Source: CBDCWT01 sp965223305 (GTDB lineage Bacteria > Planctomycetota > Planctomycetia > Pirellulales > Pirellulaceae). From it: a stretch of DNA of 60,626 nt. Location: NCBI GenBank assembly GCA_965223305.1, contig CBDCWT010000021.1, positions 1 through 60,626 on the forward strand, given 5' to 3'. A program made the position numbers and the translations under genes. Each line of letters opens with the position of its first letter. Position 1 is the first letter of the stretch. Under the pieces are notes generated by a model. The model did not search any database. It saw only the letters and a program-made list of their open reading frames with translations, and had not been told where the DNA came from. Shown here piece after piece: positions 16,465-25,321 of the stretch.

Positions 16465-16833
16465 ATGAACAAGCAGAAGTTCTTGGCCGGTCAGCGGAAA
16501 CGCCGTCGGTTTCGCGTTCGTAAGCGAGTACGTGGCACGAGCGAGCAGCCTCGGCTGTCGATCGTCCGGAGCAATGCGAATATCGGTTGCCAATTGATCG
16601 ACGACATGAGCCGCCGCACGGTGCTGGCTGTGTCGACACGAGACAAAGACGTCCGCGACTCGTTCGCATACGGCGGAAACGCAGCCGCGGCGCAGACGGT
16701 GGGAAAGCTGGTTGGCGAGCGGGCGCTGGCCGCCGGCATCAAGCGAGTCCGGTTCGACCGGGGTAGCTGCAGATATCACGGCCGCGTGGCGGCGCTCGCT
16801 GATGCTGCGCGCGAGGCGGGTCTTTCCTTTTGA
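16465..16833 (+). CDS. rplR: 50S ribosomal protein L18
   Basis: L18 carries 5S rRNA to the large subunit. It has 122 residues from ATG 16465 (MNKQKFLAGQRKRRRFRVRK), with GGAGGGTG directly upstream. An in-frame GTG at 16453 lies before this site and is less likely. RLSIVRSNANIGCQLIDD, GKLVGERALAAGIKRVRFDRG and the C-terminal YHGRVAALADAAREAGLSF are family segments. Confidence 0.95.
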   Translation: MNKQKFLAGQRKRRRFRVRKRVRGTSEQPRLSIVRSNANIGCQLIDDMSRRTVLAVSTRDKDVRDSFAYGGNAAAAQTVGKLVGERALAAGIKRVRFDRGSCRYHGRVAALADAAREAGLSF

Positions 16834-16938
16834 AAGGACTTGAAACGGCGGGCGACGATCGGCCGTCCTGGGTCGATGTCCCGCAGGTACTAGTCAGTTT
16901 GATAGTTCACTATTTTTTCAGCATTGGAGCGGTTGCTC

Positions 16939-17418
16939 GTGGCCACTGACCTGACACAGGATATCGAACGAACGGTCAAGATCCGGCGTTGTGCTGCGGT
17001 CGTCAAAGGGGGACGCCGTTTTAGTTTCGCGGCGATGGTTGTCGTCGGCAACGGTAACGGCAAGGTTGGCTGGGGCTATGGTAAGGCCAATGAGGTGCCT
17101 CCGAGCGTGGAAAAAGCGACTAAACAAGCGGCGCGCGAGCAGATCGAAGTTGACCTGGAAGAGGGGACGATCCCCCACGTAGCGCGCGGTCGGTTCGGTG
17201 CGGGCCGGGTGATTCTGATCCCCGCAGGGCCGGGAACCGGCATCATCGCCGGGGCGGCTGTGCGGGCAGTTTGTGAGGCGGCGGGTATTAAGAACATACT
17301 CACCAAGAGTCTCGGTACGAACAATCCGATCACGTTGGTCAAAGCGACTTTTGATGCACTCCAACAGCTGCGCACCAAGCAGGATATCGAACGGTTGCGA
17401 GGAGTCTCCCTGTCATGA
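16939..17418 (+). CDS. rpsE: 30S ribosomal protein S5
   Basis: S5 takes part in decoding fidelity at the mRNA entry site. It has 159 residues if started at GTG 16939, which has a GGAG about 10 nt upstream. A TTG at 16924 would add five residues, so the start is uncertain. VVKGGRRFSFAAMVVVGN, GYGKANEVPPSVEKATKQA, GPGTGIIAGAAVRAVCEAAG and NILTKSLGTNNP are typical. Its stop overlaps rplO by 4 bp, which leaves no room for rpmD (L30), normally found between these two genes. Confidence 0.95.
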   Translation: MATDLTQDIERTVKIRRCAAVVKGGRRFSFAAMVVVGNGNGKVGWGYGKANEVPPSVEKATKQAAREQIEVDLEEGTIPHVARGRFGAGRVILIPAGPGTGIIAGAAVRAVCEAAGIKNILTKSLGTNNPITLVKATFDALQQLRTKQDIERLRGVSLS

Positions 17419-17906
17419 ATCTCGATGACGTCAATCGTGGTATTCAAAAGTACCGTAAACGCAAGCGAATCGGACGAGGAACTGGTTCGGGTGTCGGCAA
17501 GACTGCCGGGCGCGGGCACAAGGGCCAGCGATCCAACCCGGGCTATTCGGTGTTGGCCATCTTCGAGGGCGGTCGGATGCCGCTGGTGCGCCGGATCCCC
17601 AAACGTGGGTTCAACAACAAGTTTGCTTTGCGCGTTGCGACGGTGAATGTGGGGGATTTGGAGAGTGCTTTTGAGGCGGGTGACAGCGTCACGCCGGAAG
17701 CTCTGCGGGAAAAGTCCCTTGCCAAGACACGCTATGATGTTCTAAAAATTCTCGGCGACGGCGAGCTCAGCAAGAAGCTAACCGTCTCGGCACACCGCTT
17801 CAGCCAGACGGCGCGTGAGAAGATCGAGCGGGCTGGCGGCGAGGTGGTCGTGCTGCCCGGCAAGACCTCAGTGGAGCAAAAGAATAAAGCAGCGGCCAAG
17901 AGCTAG
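17415..17906 (+). CDS. rplO: 50S ribosomal protein L15
   Basis: L15 is a late assembly protein of the large subunit. It has 163 residues. KRKRIGRGTGSGVGKTAGRG, GHKGQRSNPGY, the GGRMPLVRRIPKRGF segment and the C-terminal KLTVSAHRFSQTAREKIERAGG match the family. It starts inside the ATGA overlap with rpsE. Confidence 0.97.
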   Translation: MNLDDVNRGIQKYRKRKRIGRGTGSGVGKTAGRGHKGQRSNPGYSVLAIFEGGRMPLVRRIPKRGFNNKFALRVATVNVGDLESAFEAGDSVTPEALREKSLAKTRYDVLKILGDGELSKKLTVSAHRFSQTAREKIERAGGEVVVLPGKTSVEQKNKAAAKS

Positions 17907-18127
17907 CCGCTGCAGCCAGACAAAGAAATCCGCAACAAGCATGAGGCTTGAACACAAATGACTGCCTCGCGCTGCATTGATTCGTGATTGACCCTGGCGC
18001 GGTCACGAGTCAATCTGCCGGATGGTTTCGTTCATTTGATCTTTCCATATTCGGATTTTTTCGCGTTGCGATCGACTAGAAAATCTTCTCTCGCGCTGGC
18101 GTCAGCCGACCTGAGCTGGAATCTATC

Positions 18128-19513
18128 ATGTTGGAAAAACTTCGGATCGTGTTTACGATCCCCGAGCTACGTCAGAAGATCTTTCTGACACTTGCTTTCT
18201 TGGCTATCTATCGAGTTGGCTGGCACATTCCGCTGCCGCTAGTCGACCAGAGCCAAATCAGTGCTGCCGCCGCTTCAGGAGGGGGAGGCTTAGGTGATTT
18301 CGTCGACAAGGTCGCCGTCTTCGCCGCCAGCGACCTCCGGCAGGCGACGATCTTCGGGCTGGGAATCATGCCTTACATCTCGGCATCGATTATTTTCCAG
18401 TTGCTAGGTAGCGTCTGGAAGCCGATCGAGGATCTGCGCAAGGAGGGCGAAACCGGTCGCAAGAAGATCAATGAATATACTCGCTACCTGACTGTCGGGC
18501 TGTGTCTGGTGCAAAGCTGGTTCTACGTGCAGTTCTACTTGCTCAAAAGCGGCGGCGATGGCGGTGGGCTGATCCACAAGACCTTTCTCAGCGACCCGCT
18601 CGACCCAGGCAGCCTCAGTTTAGGCTGGCAAATCACGGCTGTCTTGACGATGACGTGCGGGACCATCTTTCTGATGTGGCTCGGCGAACAGATTGACGAG
18701 TTTGGGATCGGCAACGGCATCAGCTTGCTGATTATGGCTGGCATTCTTGCCCGTATGCCGGGCGCGATGATCGAGTTGTTCGACAATGCCAAGTTTGAAT
18801 TGGTGGGGCTCAGTCAATCGCAAACCGGTGTCGAGACGCTGTTGGTGTTGGCGTTCTTGTTTGTGTCTGTCGTGGCGGGTGTGGTGTTCATCACGCTCGG
18901 CCAGCGCCGCATTCCCACGCAGAGTGCCAAGCACGTACGTGGGCGGCGTGTTTACGGTGGAACCCGGCAACACCTGCCTCTCCGCATCAACCAGTCAGGT
19001 GTGATGCCGATCATCTTTGCCAGCAGCCTGCTGATGCTGCCAGCCATGGCGTTCAACGTGATATCTCAGTGGGGTACCGAGGGCTCGGCTTCACTCTTCC
19101 GTGCCTTGGGCGGCATGTTCGGCAATCCGACGTCGTTCGTCTACAACCTGTTGTATATCGCCATGATCTACTTCTTCTGTTATTTCTGGACGGCGATCAC
19201 TTTCAACCCCAAAGAAATGTCAGAGAACCTCAAGGATCACGGTACGTTTATTCCGGGATATCGTCCGGGGAAGCGGACAGCCGACTACTTGGAGAAGGTC
19301 ATGGTCCGCATTACCTATGTGGGTGCTGGCTTTCTCGCTTTGGTCGCCATTGTCCCCACGATCATTTCCAGCTCACTCGGAGTGAGTTTCGCGGTGGCAA
19401 GTTTTTATGGCGGCACAGGGTTGCTGATCGCGGTGAGCGTCGCGTTCGATCTCGTGCAGAAGATTGACAGTCATCTGGTCATGAGAAACTACCGAGGACT
19501 TCTCGAGTCATAG
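18128..19513 (+). CDS. secY: Protein translocase subunit SecY
   Basis: SecY is the channel of the Sec translocon in the inner membrane. The 461 residues contain about ten transmembrane segments. Recognisable segments are LGIMPYISASIIFQLL (TM2), MWLGEQIDEFGIGNGISLLIMAGI (TM4-5), GQRRIPTQSAKHVRGRRVYGG (cytosolic loop), LPLRINQSGVMPIIFASSLLMLP and NPKEMSENLKDHGTFIPGYRPG. A 221 bp gap separates it from rplO, the longest inside the cluster, and could contain an internal promoter, although none is clear. It is followed by adk, as in many spc operons. Confidence 0.97.
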   Translation: MLEKLRIVFTIPELRQKIFLTLAFLAIYRVGWHIPLPLVDQSQISAAAASGGGGLGDFVDKVAVFAASDLRQATIFGLGIMPYISASIIFQLLGSVWKPIEDLRKEGETGRKKINEYTRYLTVGLCLVQSWFYVQFYLLKSGGDGGGLIHKTFLSDPLDPGSLSLGWQITAVLTMTCGTIFLMWLGEQIDEFGIGNGISLLIMAGILARMPGAMIELFDNAKFELVGLSQSQTGVETLLVLAFLFVSVVAGVVFITLGQRRIPTQSAKHVRGRRVYGGTRQHLPLRINQSGVMPIIFASSLLMLPAMAFNVISQWGTEGSASLFRALGGMFGNPTSFVYNLLYIAMIYFFCYFWTAITFNPKEMSENLKDHGTFIPGYRPGKRTADYLEKVMVRITYVGAGFLALVAIVPTIISSSLGVSFAVASFYGGTGLLIAVSVAFDLVQKIDSHLVMRNYRGLLES

Positions 19514-19555
19514 CCTGCTTTCCAGTGCGGGAGGGGTCAGGGAGGGGGCGACGTG

Positions 19556-20119
19556 ATGCAGATTGTCATGATCGGGCCTCCAGGTTGTGGCAAAGGGACA
19601 CAATCTACGCGACTGGCTGACCAGTTCGCGATTGCGCATTTATCCACCGGTGAAATGCTTCGTGAGGCCATGGATCGTGGTACCGAGTTGGGGCACCGGA
19701 TCAGCGAGGTGATTACTCGCGGAGATTTGGTCTCAGACGAGCTCGTGATGGAATTGGTGGCGGAGCGGATTACAGAGCGCGACTGTTGCCACGGCTGTCT
19801 TTTTGACGGCGTTCCCAGGACGGTCGCCCAGGCCGCTGAATTGGACTGGCTGCTCGCCGAACGTGGCCGCCAAGTCAGCTTGGCTCTAGAGATCGACGTG
19901 GACGACGACGAGTTGATGCGGCGGGTCGAGCTGAGGGCGAGGAACGAGGGGCGGAAGGATGATACACCGGAGGCACTCCGCCGCCGTCTGGAGGTATATC
20001 ACAGGGAATCGCTGCCCATTCTGGCTCATTATCGCCGGATGAGAGTTTTGAAGCGGATTAATGGGGTCGGCAGCGAGGCGGAGGTGGCGGCCCGGATCCA
20101 GCAGGTGCTGCCGAAATAG
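19556..20119 (+). CDS. adk: Adenylate kinase, short form
   Basis: Adenylate kinase interconverts ATP, AMP and ADP in the cytosol. It has 187 residues. The P-loop MIGPPGCGKGTQS, the AMP-binding LSTGEMLREA and the segment RRLEVYHRESLPILAHY are clear. The LID zinc domain of long adenylate kinases is absent and replaced by RARNEGRKDDTPEALRRR. The nucleotide-binding motif reads DGVPRT instead of the usual DGFPRT, a conservative change. The start is the ATG at 19556, or the GTG just before it, behind a GGGAGGGGG stretch. Confidence 0.94.
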   Translation: MQIVMIGPPGCGKGTQSTRLADQFAIAHLSTGEMLREAMDRGTELGHRISEVITRGDLVSDELVMELVAERITERDCCHGCLFDGVPRTVAQAAELDWLLAERGRQVSLALEIDVDDDELMRRVELRARNEGRKDDTPEALRRRLEVYHRESLPILAHYRRMRVLKRINGVGSEAEVAARIQQVLPK

Positions 20120-20215
20120 TCGCCCTCGTCCGAATCAGGGGGCCAGCGGCCCTTGTACAAGACGCCGTAAACACTTTATACTCACTTGCTTTACCAAATT
20201 TGGTGGGAACCGCCG

Positions 20216-20329
20216 ATGAAAGTCCGATCGAGTGTCAAGCGAATGTGCGAGAACTGCAAAATCGTCCGCAGGAAGGGACGGGTGTATGTTGTCTGTTCCA
20301 ATCCGCGTCATAAGCAGCGGCAAGGCTAG
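20216..20329 (+). CDS. rpmJ: 50S ribosomal protein L36, zinc-binding type
   Basis: The 37-residue protein starts MKVRSSVKRMCENCKIVRRK and ends VCSNPRHKQRQG. It has the CxxC...C...H zinc ligands of the C+ form. A GGTGGGAAC stretch precedes the start. It lies between adk and rpsM, as in other alpha operons. infA, commonly between adk/map and rpmJ, is not here. Confidence 0.95.
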   Translation: MKVRSSVKRMCENCKIVRRKGRVYVVCSNPRHKQRQG

Positions 20330-20402
20330 AGCTCTGTCGTAGAGGCTTTTTGGGCTGTTTGTCGTCGAGCGAAACTCGCCAAGGTGCTACGGAGCCAAAT
20401 CG

Positions 20403-20786
20403 ATGCCACGTTTGCTGGGTGTTGACATTCCCAATGACAAGCCGACCGTCTACTCGCTGACCTACTTGTATGGGGTCGGCGATCAGACATCGCGTGATCT
20501 TTGCCAAAAAGCGGGTGTTGACCCGATGAAGCGAGCGCGGGAATTGGCGGAGGACGAGCTCGGCCGTTTAGCCGCGCTGCTCGAACGTGACTATGTTGTC
20601 GAGGGGCCGTTGCGCCGGCAGCTGCAGCAGAATGTGACGCGTTTACGCGATATCAAGTGTTACCGCGGTGTTCGCCACCGGGTGGGACTGCCTGTGCGGG
20701 GCCAGCGGACGCGGACGAATGCACGGACGCGGAAGGGTCCCAAAAAGACGGTCGCGGGCAAGAAGGGCGTTAAAGACCTGCGATAG
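20403..20786 (+). CDS. rpsM: 30S ribosomal protein S13
   Basis: S13 contacts P-site tRNA and forms bridges with L5. It has 127 residues. MPRLLGVDIPNDKPTVYSLTY, LYGVG, LRDIKCYRGVRHRVGLPVRG and QRTRTNARTRKGPKKTVAGK match the family. Confidence 0.97.
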   Translation: MPRLLGVDIPNDKPTVYSLTYLYGVGDQTSRDLCQKAGVDPMKRARELAEDELGRLAALLERDYVVEGPLRRQLQQNVTRLRDIKCYRGVRHRVGLPVRGQRTRTNARTRKGPKKTVAGKKGVKDLR

Positions 20787-20854
20787 CGGCATGGGCCGGC
20801 AGACCGCTGAGGACGGCCGTGTTTTGATGATGAAACAATTGGAGCATTTCTAAC

Positions 20855-21235
20855 GTGGCAAAGACAAAAAGACGCAAGACACGCCGTAACGTGACCGTCG
20901 CGGTCGCGCACATCAAGGCGACCTTTAACAACACGACAGTGACGATCACCGATACCAAGGGTGACTCGTTGTGTTGGGCCAGTGCCGGTACCTGCGGTTT
21001 CAAGGGAAGCCGCAAGAGCACACCATTTGCAGGGCAGTGTGCCGCCCAACAGGCTGCCGAGAAGGCCGCCAAATTCGGTGTCAAAGAACTGGAAGTTCGA
21101 GTCAAGGGGCCCGGATCTGGTCGCGAGAGCGCGATCACAGCTCTTCAATCGGCTGGGATGACGGTAAAGCTGATCGAGGACACCACCCCGATTCCGCACA
21201 ATGGATGTCGACCACGAAAAAAGCGGCGCGTGTAA
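20855..21235 (+). CDS. rpsK: 30S ribosomal protein S11
   Basis: S11 lies at the 30S platform near the E site. It has 126 residues. VAHIKATFNNTTVTITDTKGD, FKGSRKSTPFAGQCAAQQAA, VRVKGPGSGRESAI and the C-terminus PIPHNGCRPRKKRRV are typical; the HNG segment is the known isoaspartate site of this family. The next gene is rpoA, so rpsD, often between rpsK and rpoA, must be elsewhere. Confidence 0.97.
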   Translation: MAKTKRRKTRRNVTVAVAHIKATFNNTTVTITDTKGDSLCWASAGTCGFKGSRKSTPFAGQCAAQQAAEKAAKFGVKELEVRVKGPGSGRESAITALQSAGMTVKLIEDTTPIPHNGCRPRKKRRV

Positions 21236-21308
21236 ACACGATTCCCGGTAAACGTGGAGCGAAGACCCTGACGCTCCTACTGCCCTTCAGTTTCTACGGA
21301 GGCTCCCG

Positions 21309-22304
21309 ATGCATATTCGCTGGCGTGGGCTCGAATTGCCCAGCGTTGTCGTCTGTGAACAAGAGACCCTGAGTCCAACCTATGGGAAGTTCGTGGCCGA
21401 ACCGTTTGAGCGCGGATTCGGCGTCACGGTTGGCAACAGTTTACGGCGGATCCTGCTGTCGAGCTTGGAAGGCAGCGCGGTGACGCAGATCAAAATCAGA
21501 GGAGCCCAGCACGAGTTTTCCACAATACCCGGCATCCTGGAAGACGTCACCGACATCGTGTTGAACGTCAAGTCGCTCGTGGTGAAGAACCACACCGAAT
21601 CCACACGGGTGATCACGGTCGAGAAGCAGGAAACCGGGATCGTAACAGGAGCCGACGTCGAGACCGACGCCGACGTCGAGATCATTAACAAGAACCATGT
21701 GCTGGCCACCTTGACCGATGACGTGCCTTTTATGATGGAAATGGTGGTCGAAAACGGTCGCGGCTATGTACCGTCGACCGAACACAGTGCCGGGGAGCAC
21801 GAGATAGGGATCATTCCCATCGATGCCGTGTTCAGCCCCATCACCCGTGTACGTTATGAGATCGAGGAAACGCGCGTCGGCCAGAAGACGAACTACGACA
21901 AGTTGACCTTGGAAATCTGGACGAACGGCTCGGTCAATCCGGAGATGGCATTGGTCGAGTCGGCGAAGATCCTCCGCAAGCACCTCAATCCGTTTGTGCA
22001 GTATGTCGAGCTGGGTCCCAAGGTGCACTCTGCACCGCGCAGCGGCAGTGGTTCGGCTGACGCGGCTTTGGAGCAGAAGCTGAATTTGAGCTTAGCTGAA
22101 TTGAAGCTCTCCGTACGTGCTTCGAATTGTCTTGAGTCGGAGAACATCAATACCGTCCGCGATCTGGTGTCCCATACCGAAGATCAGCTGCTTGAAGTGC
22201 GCAATTTTGGTGATACCACACTTAACGAAGTGAAAGAAAAGCTCACCGAGCTAGGGATGCACCTTGGCATGCGTGTCCCGCCGGTTCAGCCGGTTCGTTT
22301 TTGA
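21309..22304 (+). CDS. rpoA: DNA-directed RNA polymerase subunit alpha
   Basis: The alpha subunit nucleates RNA polymerase assembly. The N-terminal domain (about residues 15-240) has FVAEPFERGFGVTVGNSLRRILLSSLEG, IPGILEDVTDIVLNVK and NPFVQYVELGP-like ends. The C-terminal domain (about 265-331) has the DNA-binding helix LKLSVRASNCLESENINTV, whose arginine corresponds to E. coli R265, and ends with LGMHLGMRVPP. The 331 residues are the usual length. Confidence 0.97.
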   Translation: MHIRWRGLELPSVVVCEQETLSPTYGKFVAEPFERGFGVTVGNSLRRILLSSLEGSAVTQIKIRGAQHEFSTIPGILEDVTDIVLNVKSLVVKNHTESTRVITVEKQETGIVTGADVETDADVEIINKNHVLATLTDDVPFMMEMVVENGRGYVPSTEHSAGEHEIGIIPIDAVFSPITRVRYEIEETRVGQKTNYDKLTLEIWTNGSVNPEMALVESAKILRKHLNPFVQYVELGPKVHSAPRSGSGSADAALEQKLNLSLAELKLSVRASNCLESENINTVRDLVSHTEDQLLEVRNFGDTTLNEVKEKLTELGMHLGMRVPPVQPVRF

Positions 22305-22358
22305 AGTTGACCGAGAACCGAGAACGCCTAGCAGAGATACGAAAGTGCGAGTGGTCCA

Positions 22359-23036
22359 ATGCGACATCGAAGACGCGGTCGGAAACTAGGCAGGTCCCCG
22401 AGCCATCGGCGGGCCATGTTGCGCAATTTGGCCAGTAGTTTGTTCCTGACCGAACGCGACAGCGAGTTCGAAGATTCGGCTCCCAAGGTGAAGGGCCGAG
22501 TCGTCACGACGCTCCACAAGGCCAAGGAGGTGCGCCCGTTGGTTGAGCGGTGTATCACGATCGCCCGTCGTTCGCTGGAGCACGCTGACAAGGCACGGGA
22601 GTTCGAAACGCAGGCGGAGCGTGGTTCCGACGAGTGGAAGACGTGGCGCCAGAGCGAGAATTGGCAACGATGGTGCGCTGCGCGGGCCCCGGTGCTTGCT
22701 GCCCGTCGGCGGGCACTGCAACTGTTGGGCGACAAGGAAGCCGTGCGGATCCTGTTTAGCGATATCGCACCTCGTTTTTCTGATCGCCCGGGCGGCTACA
22801 CCAGGGTTTTGAAGCTGGCCACGCCGCGGCTCGGCGACGCTGGTGAACGCGCCATTCTCGAGTTCGTGGGCGTTCGCGACCGGCTGACCGTGCGCAGCGA
22901 AAAGCCGGCCTTCGCGGACGAGGATCGCCCGGAAGACGAAGAGACCAGTACCGCCGCGGCAGAAGCCGAGGATGCTACGGCGGCTGCTCAGGAACAGGCC
23001 CCCGACGAGTCGGAGAAGATCGGCGACAGCGCGTGA
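22359..23036 (+). CDS. rplQ: 50S ribosomal protein L17, extended
   Basis: L17 binds near the tunnel exit. The N-terminal 80 residues (MRHRRRGRKLGRSPSHRRAMLRNL and GRVVTTLHKAKEVRPLVE) and the GGYTRVLKLATPRLGDAGERAILEF segment are canonical. At 225 residues it is nearly twice the usual length of about 120. An internal insert of roughly 35 residues (rich in W, R and E, about 78-112) and a C-terminal tail of about 60 residues rich in A and E account for the difference. Last gene of the cluster. Confidence 0.96.
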   Translation: MRHRRRGRKLGRSPSHRRAMLRNLASSLFLTERDSEFEDSAPKVKGRVVTTLHKAKEVRPLVERCITIARRSLEHADKAREFETQAERGSDEWKTWRQSENWQRWCAARAPVLAARRRALQLLGDKEAVRILFSDIAPRFSDRPGGYTRVLKLATPRLGDAGERAILEFVGVRDRLTVRSEKPAFADEDRPEDEETSTAAAEAEDATAAAQEQAPDESEKIGDSA

Positions 23037-23072
23037 ATAGCAGGGGCGAACGCGGAGGACGCACAAAATCGC

Positions 23073-23567
23073 TCGGGAGGGCGAGGCTCCTGCCGAGCCG
23101 AAGGTGCCTGACAGGCGTCTCCCATTCGGCACCCACCGCGACATCGTTGTAAGACGTTCGGGAGGGCGAGGCTCCTGCCGAGCCGTTTTCCCGCGTGTCG
23201 GTTTCATCTGCTTCAGGCGGACGGCACACGGAGTGTGCCTGCTACATTTACGGTGGGAACCGTGGGCTAACGCCCAGCGGCTGATCTTGTATCGCCGGCC
23301 CGGTCATCCTGTTGGTCCTGTAAATCCTGTCAAGAAAGGCAGACGACAGGATCAACATGATGAACAGGATCGAGGGGACAGACGCCGCCGCAGGATACCC
23401 CATCACACACCCACCGCGACATCGTTGTAAGACGTTCGGGAGGGCGAGGCTCCTGCCGAGCCGTTTTCCCGCGTGTCGGTTTCATCTGCTTCAGGCGGAC
23501 GGCACACGGAGTGTGCCTGCTACATTTACGGTGGGAACCGTGGGCTAACGCCCAGCGGCTGATTTTG
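23073..23567. repeat. Two tandem ~278 bp composite hairpin repeats plus a fragment
   Basis: A fragment (GGGAGGGCGAGGCTCCTGCC, from 23073) is followed by one full unit (from about 23133) and a second, partial unit (from about 23411), with a period of 278 bp. Module order is GAGGCTCCTGCCGAGCC, then GGCACACGGAGTGTGCC, then CCGTGGGCTAACGCCCAGCGG. In the first unit the CCTGTAAATCCTGTC / GACAGGATCAACATGATGAA hairpin follows. The order is the reverse complement of the 36048-36772 array. The right end runs into the last codons and stop of the next minus-strand gene. This fills the rplQ-dehydratase gap of about 508 bp. Confidence 0.9.
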
Positions 23568-25263
23568 TGTCAGGGTCCTGGGCCAGCTGGCGCATCAGCG
23601 CGTGGCTGACACATCCGTCGTTGGCTTGGGCCGTCGTCGCCGAGAAGTCTGCCAGGTAGCCCCGCCGCCACCGCGAGTCGGGGGCGGACCAGCCCTCGCG
23701 CCGCCGGCCGAGTTCTTCTTCGGAGACATGCAAGTGAATCTCGCCCTGCCTTAGGTCAAACGAGATTCGATCACCATCTTCGACCAGGGCGATGGGGCCT
23801 CCCACGGCCGCCTCGGGCGCGCAGTGCACGCCAATGGCGCCGTGCGACACGCCGGACACCCGTGTGTCCGAGACGAGTGCCACCCGGCCGTCTAGCTCCG
23901 GGACGCTGAGCGCCGCTGAAGCGACCAACACCTCTGGCATGCCGGCGGCTACTGGCCCGAGGTGGCGCAGTACGATCACGTGTCCAGGTTGAATTTGTCC
24001 CGAGGTGGCCGCCTCGACGACCGTTTTCGCATCCTCGAAGCAGATGGCGGTGCCGCTGAACGCAGACGACTCGATACTGGAGACCTTGAACACGATTCCG
24101 TCCGGCGCCAGATTGCCGAAGCAGATCTGAATATCCGCGATCTCCTTGAAGGCGGAGTCTCGAGAAGTGATCAGCTCGTCATCGGTGGGATCCGAGGCCT
24201 GGGCGACATTGTCAGCAAGCGATCGCCCCGTGACCGTGAGACAGTCACCGTCGATCACTCCTTGCCGGATCAGGTGTTTGATCAACAAGGAAGTTCCGCC
24301 AATACGGTGTAGATCGACCATGGTCTTGGTCCCGCGAGGGGCAAAGCTGCACAGCACGGGTGTCGCCAGCAGCAGTCGCTGCAGGTCCCGCAAGCCGAAG
24401 TCGACCTGGGCTTCCCTGGCCAAAGCCAACAGGTGCAGGATCCCGTTTGTTGAGCCGCCGATTGCAGCGATCGTGGCACCAGCGTTCTCGAAGGCCCGCT
24501 TCGTGAGCAGATCGCGTGGGCGAATTTGTTCTCTCAGCAGATGTTGGACGAGTCCCGCGACGCTGCGGCACTCTTGACGTTTGGCCGGATCGACCGCCGG
24601 AAGAGAGCTGCTTTGCGGCGGCATCAAGCCGATCGCTTCCAGAGCGATGCCCCAGGTATTAAAGGAAGCGGCGATGCCACAACCACCCGGCGCAGGGCAG
24701 GCTACTCGCAGAATCTCCTCTGCCTCCGCTGTCGGAATCTCCCCTACTGCGGCGGCGGCCTGCGAGTCATAGACGTCGAGAATCGTCACGTCACGACCTG
24801 CGTAGCAACCGGGCAAGATGCTTCCCCCGCTGAGGATCAGGCCGGGATAGTTCAACCGGGCCAATGCCATGGCAAATCCCGGTCCGTTCTTGTCGCAATG
24901 GTGTAGTCCCACAAGCGCATCGTATGCATGGGCGCTAACCACACACTCAGCTGCGTTGGCGATCATATTTCGGGAAGGGAGGCTGGCATTTCCACCCTCC
25001 TGGCCTTGTGTGAGATTGTCGCTGACCGCGGGCACCCCGAATGGGAACCCCAGCAACCCGGCGTCGCGGCAACCCGCGGCGACTTCCTGCGACAACTCGT
25101 AGGCGTGAACGTTGCAGACGTTCCCTTCCAACAGCGGCACACCAATGCCGATCTGTGGCCGGTCGAAATCTTCGTCGGTAAGCCCCAACCCGTAGTAAAA
25201 CGCGGTCACACCGCGTTGCCAGCCATGCGTGAGCTGGCGGCTGTTCCAGTTCGGTGCCGGCAT
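23545..25263 (-). CDS. Dihydroxy-acid/sugar-acid dehydratase (IlvD/Edd family)
   Basis: A 572-residue iron-sulfur dehydratase. The three cluster cysteines are C50 (EGNVCNVH), C123 (HHCDKNGPG) and C195 (CPAPGGCGIAAS). The C-terminal motif is SDTRVSGVSHGAIGVHCAPEAAVGGPIALVEDGD. These motifs are related to IlvD (dihydroxy-acid dehydratase of valine/isoleucine synthesis) but diverge: canonical IlvD has CDKNMPG, CPGAGACGGM and TDGRFSGGSHG. It is therefore an IlvD/Edd-family enzyme that could act on sugar acids instead. The last residues (KSAAGR and the TAG stop) are read from a dispersed repeat that reaches into the gene. It is alone on the minus strand, downstream of the permease. Confidence 0.85.
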   Translation of the reverse strand: MPAPNWNSRQLTHGWQRGVTAFYYGLGLTDEDFDRPQIGIGVPLLEGNVCNVHAYELSQEVAAGCRDAGLLGFPFGVPAVSDNLTQGQEGGNASLPSRNMIANAAECVVSAHAYDALVGLHHCDKNGPGFAMALARLNYPGLILSGGSILPGCYAGRDVTILDVYDSQAAAAVGEIPTAEAEEILRVACPAPGGCGIAASFNTWGIALEAIGLMPPQSSSLPAVDPAKRQECRSVAGLVQHLLREQIRPRDLLTKRAFENAGATIAAIGGSTNGILHLLALAREAQVDFGLRDLQRLLLATPVLCSFAPRGTKTMVDLHRIGGTSLLIKHLIRQGVIDGDCLTVTGRSLADNVAQASDPTDDELITSRDSAFKEIADIQICFGNLAPDGIVFKVSSIESSAFSGTAICFEDAKTVVEAATSGQIQPGHVIVLRHLGPVAAGMPEVLVASAALSVPELDGRVALVSDTRVSGVSHGAIGVHCAPEAAVGGPIALVEDGDRISFDLRQGEIHLHVSEEELGRRREGWSAPDSRWRRGYLADFSATTAQANDGCVSHALMRQLAQDPDTKSAAGR

Positions 25264-25321
25264 CGATTTACCCTTGGTCGAGAGAATCAGAAAACGGCCA
25301 AATAGGCCGTCGCGGAAGGAC

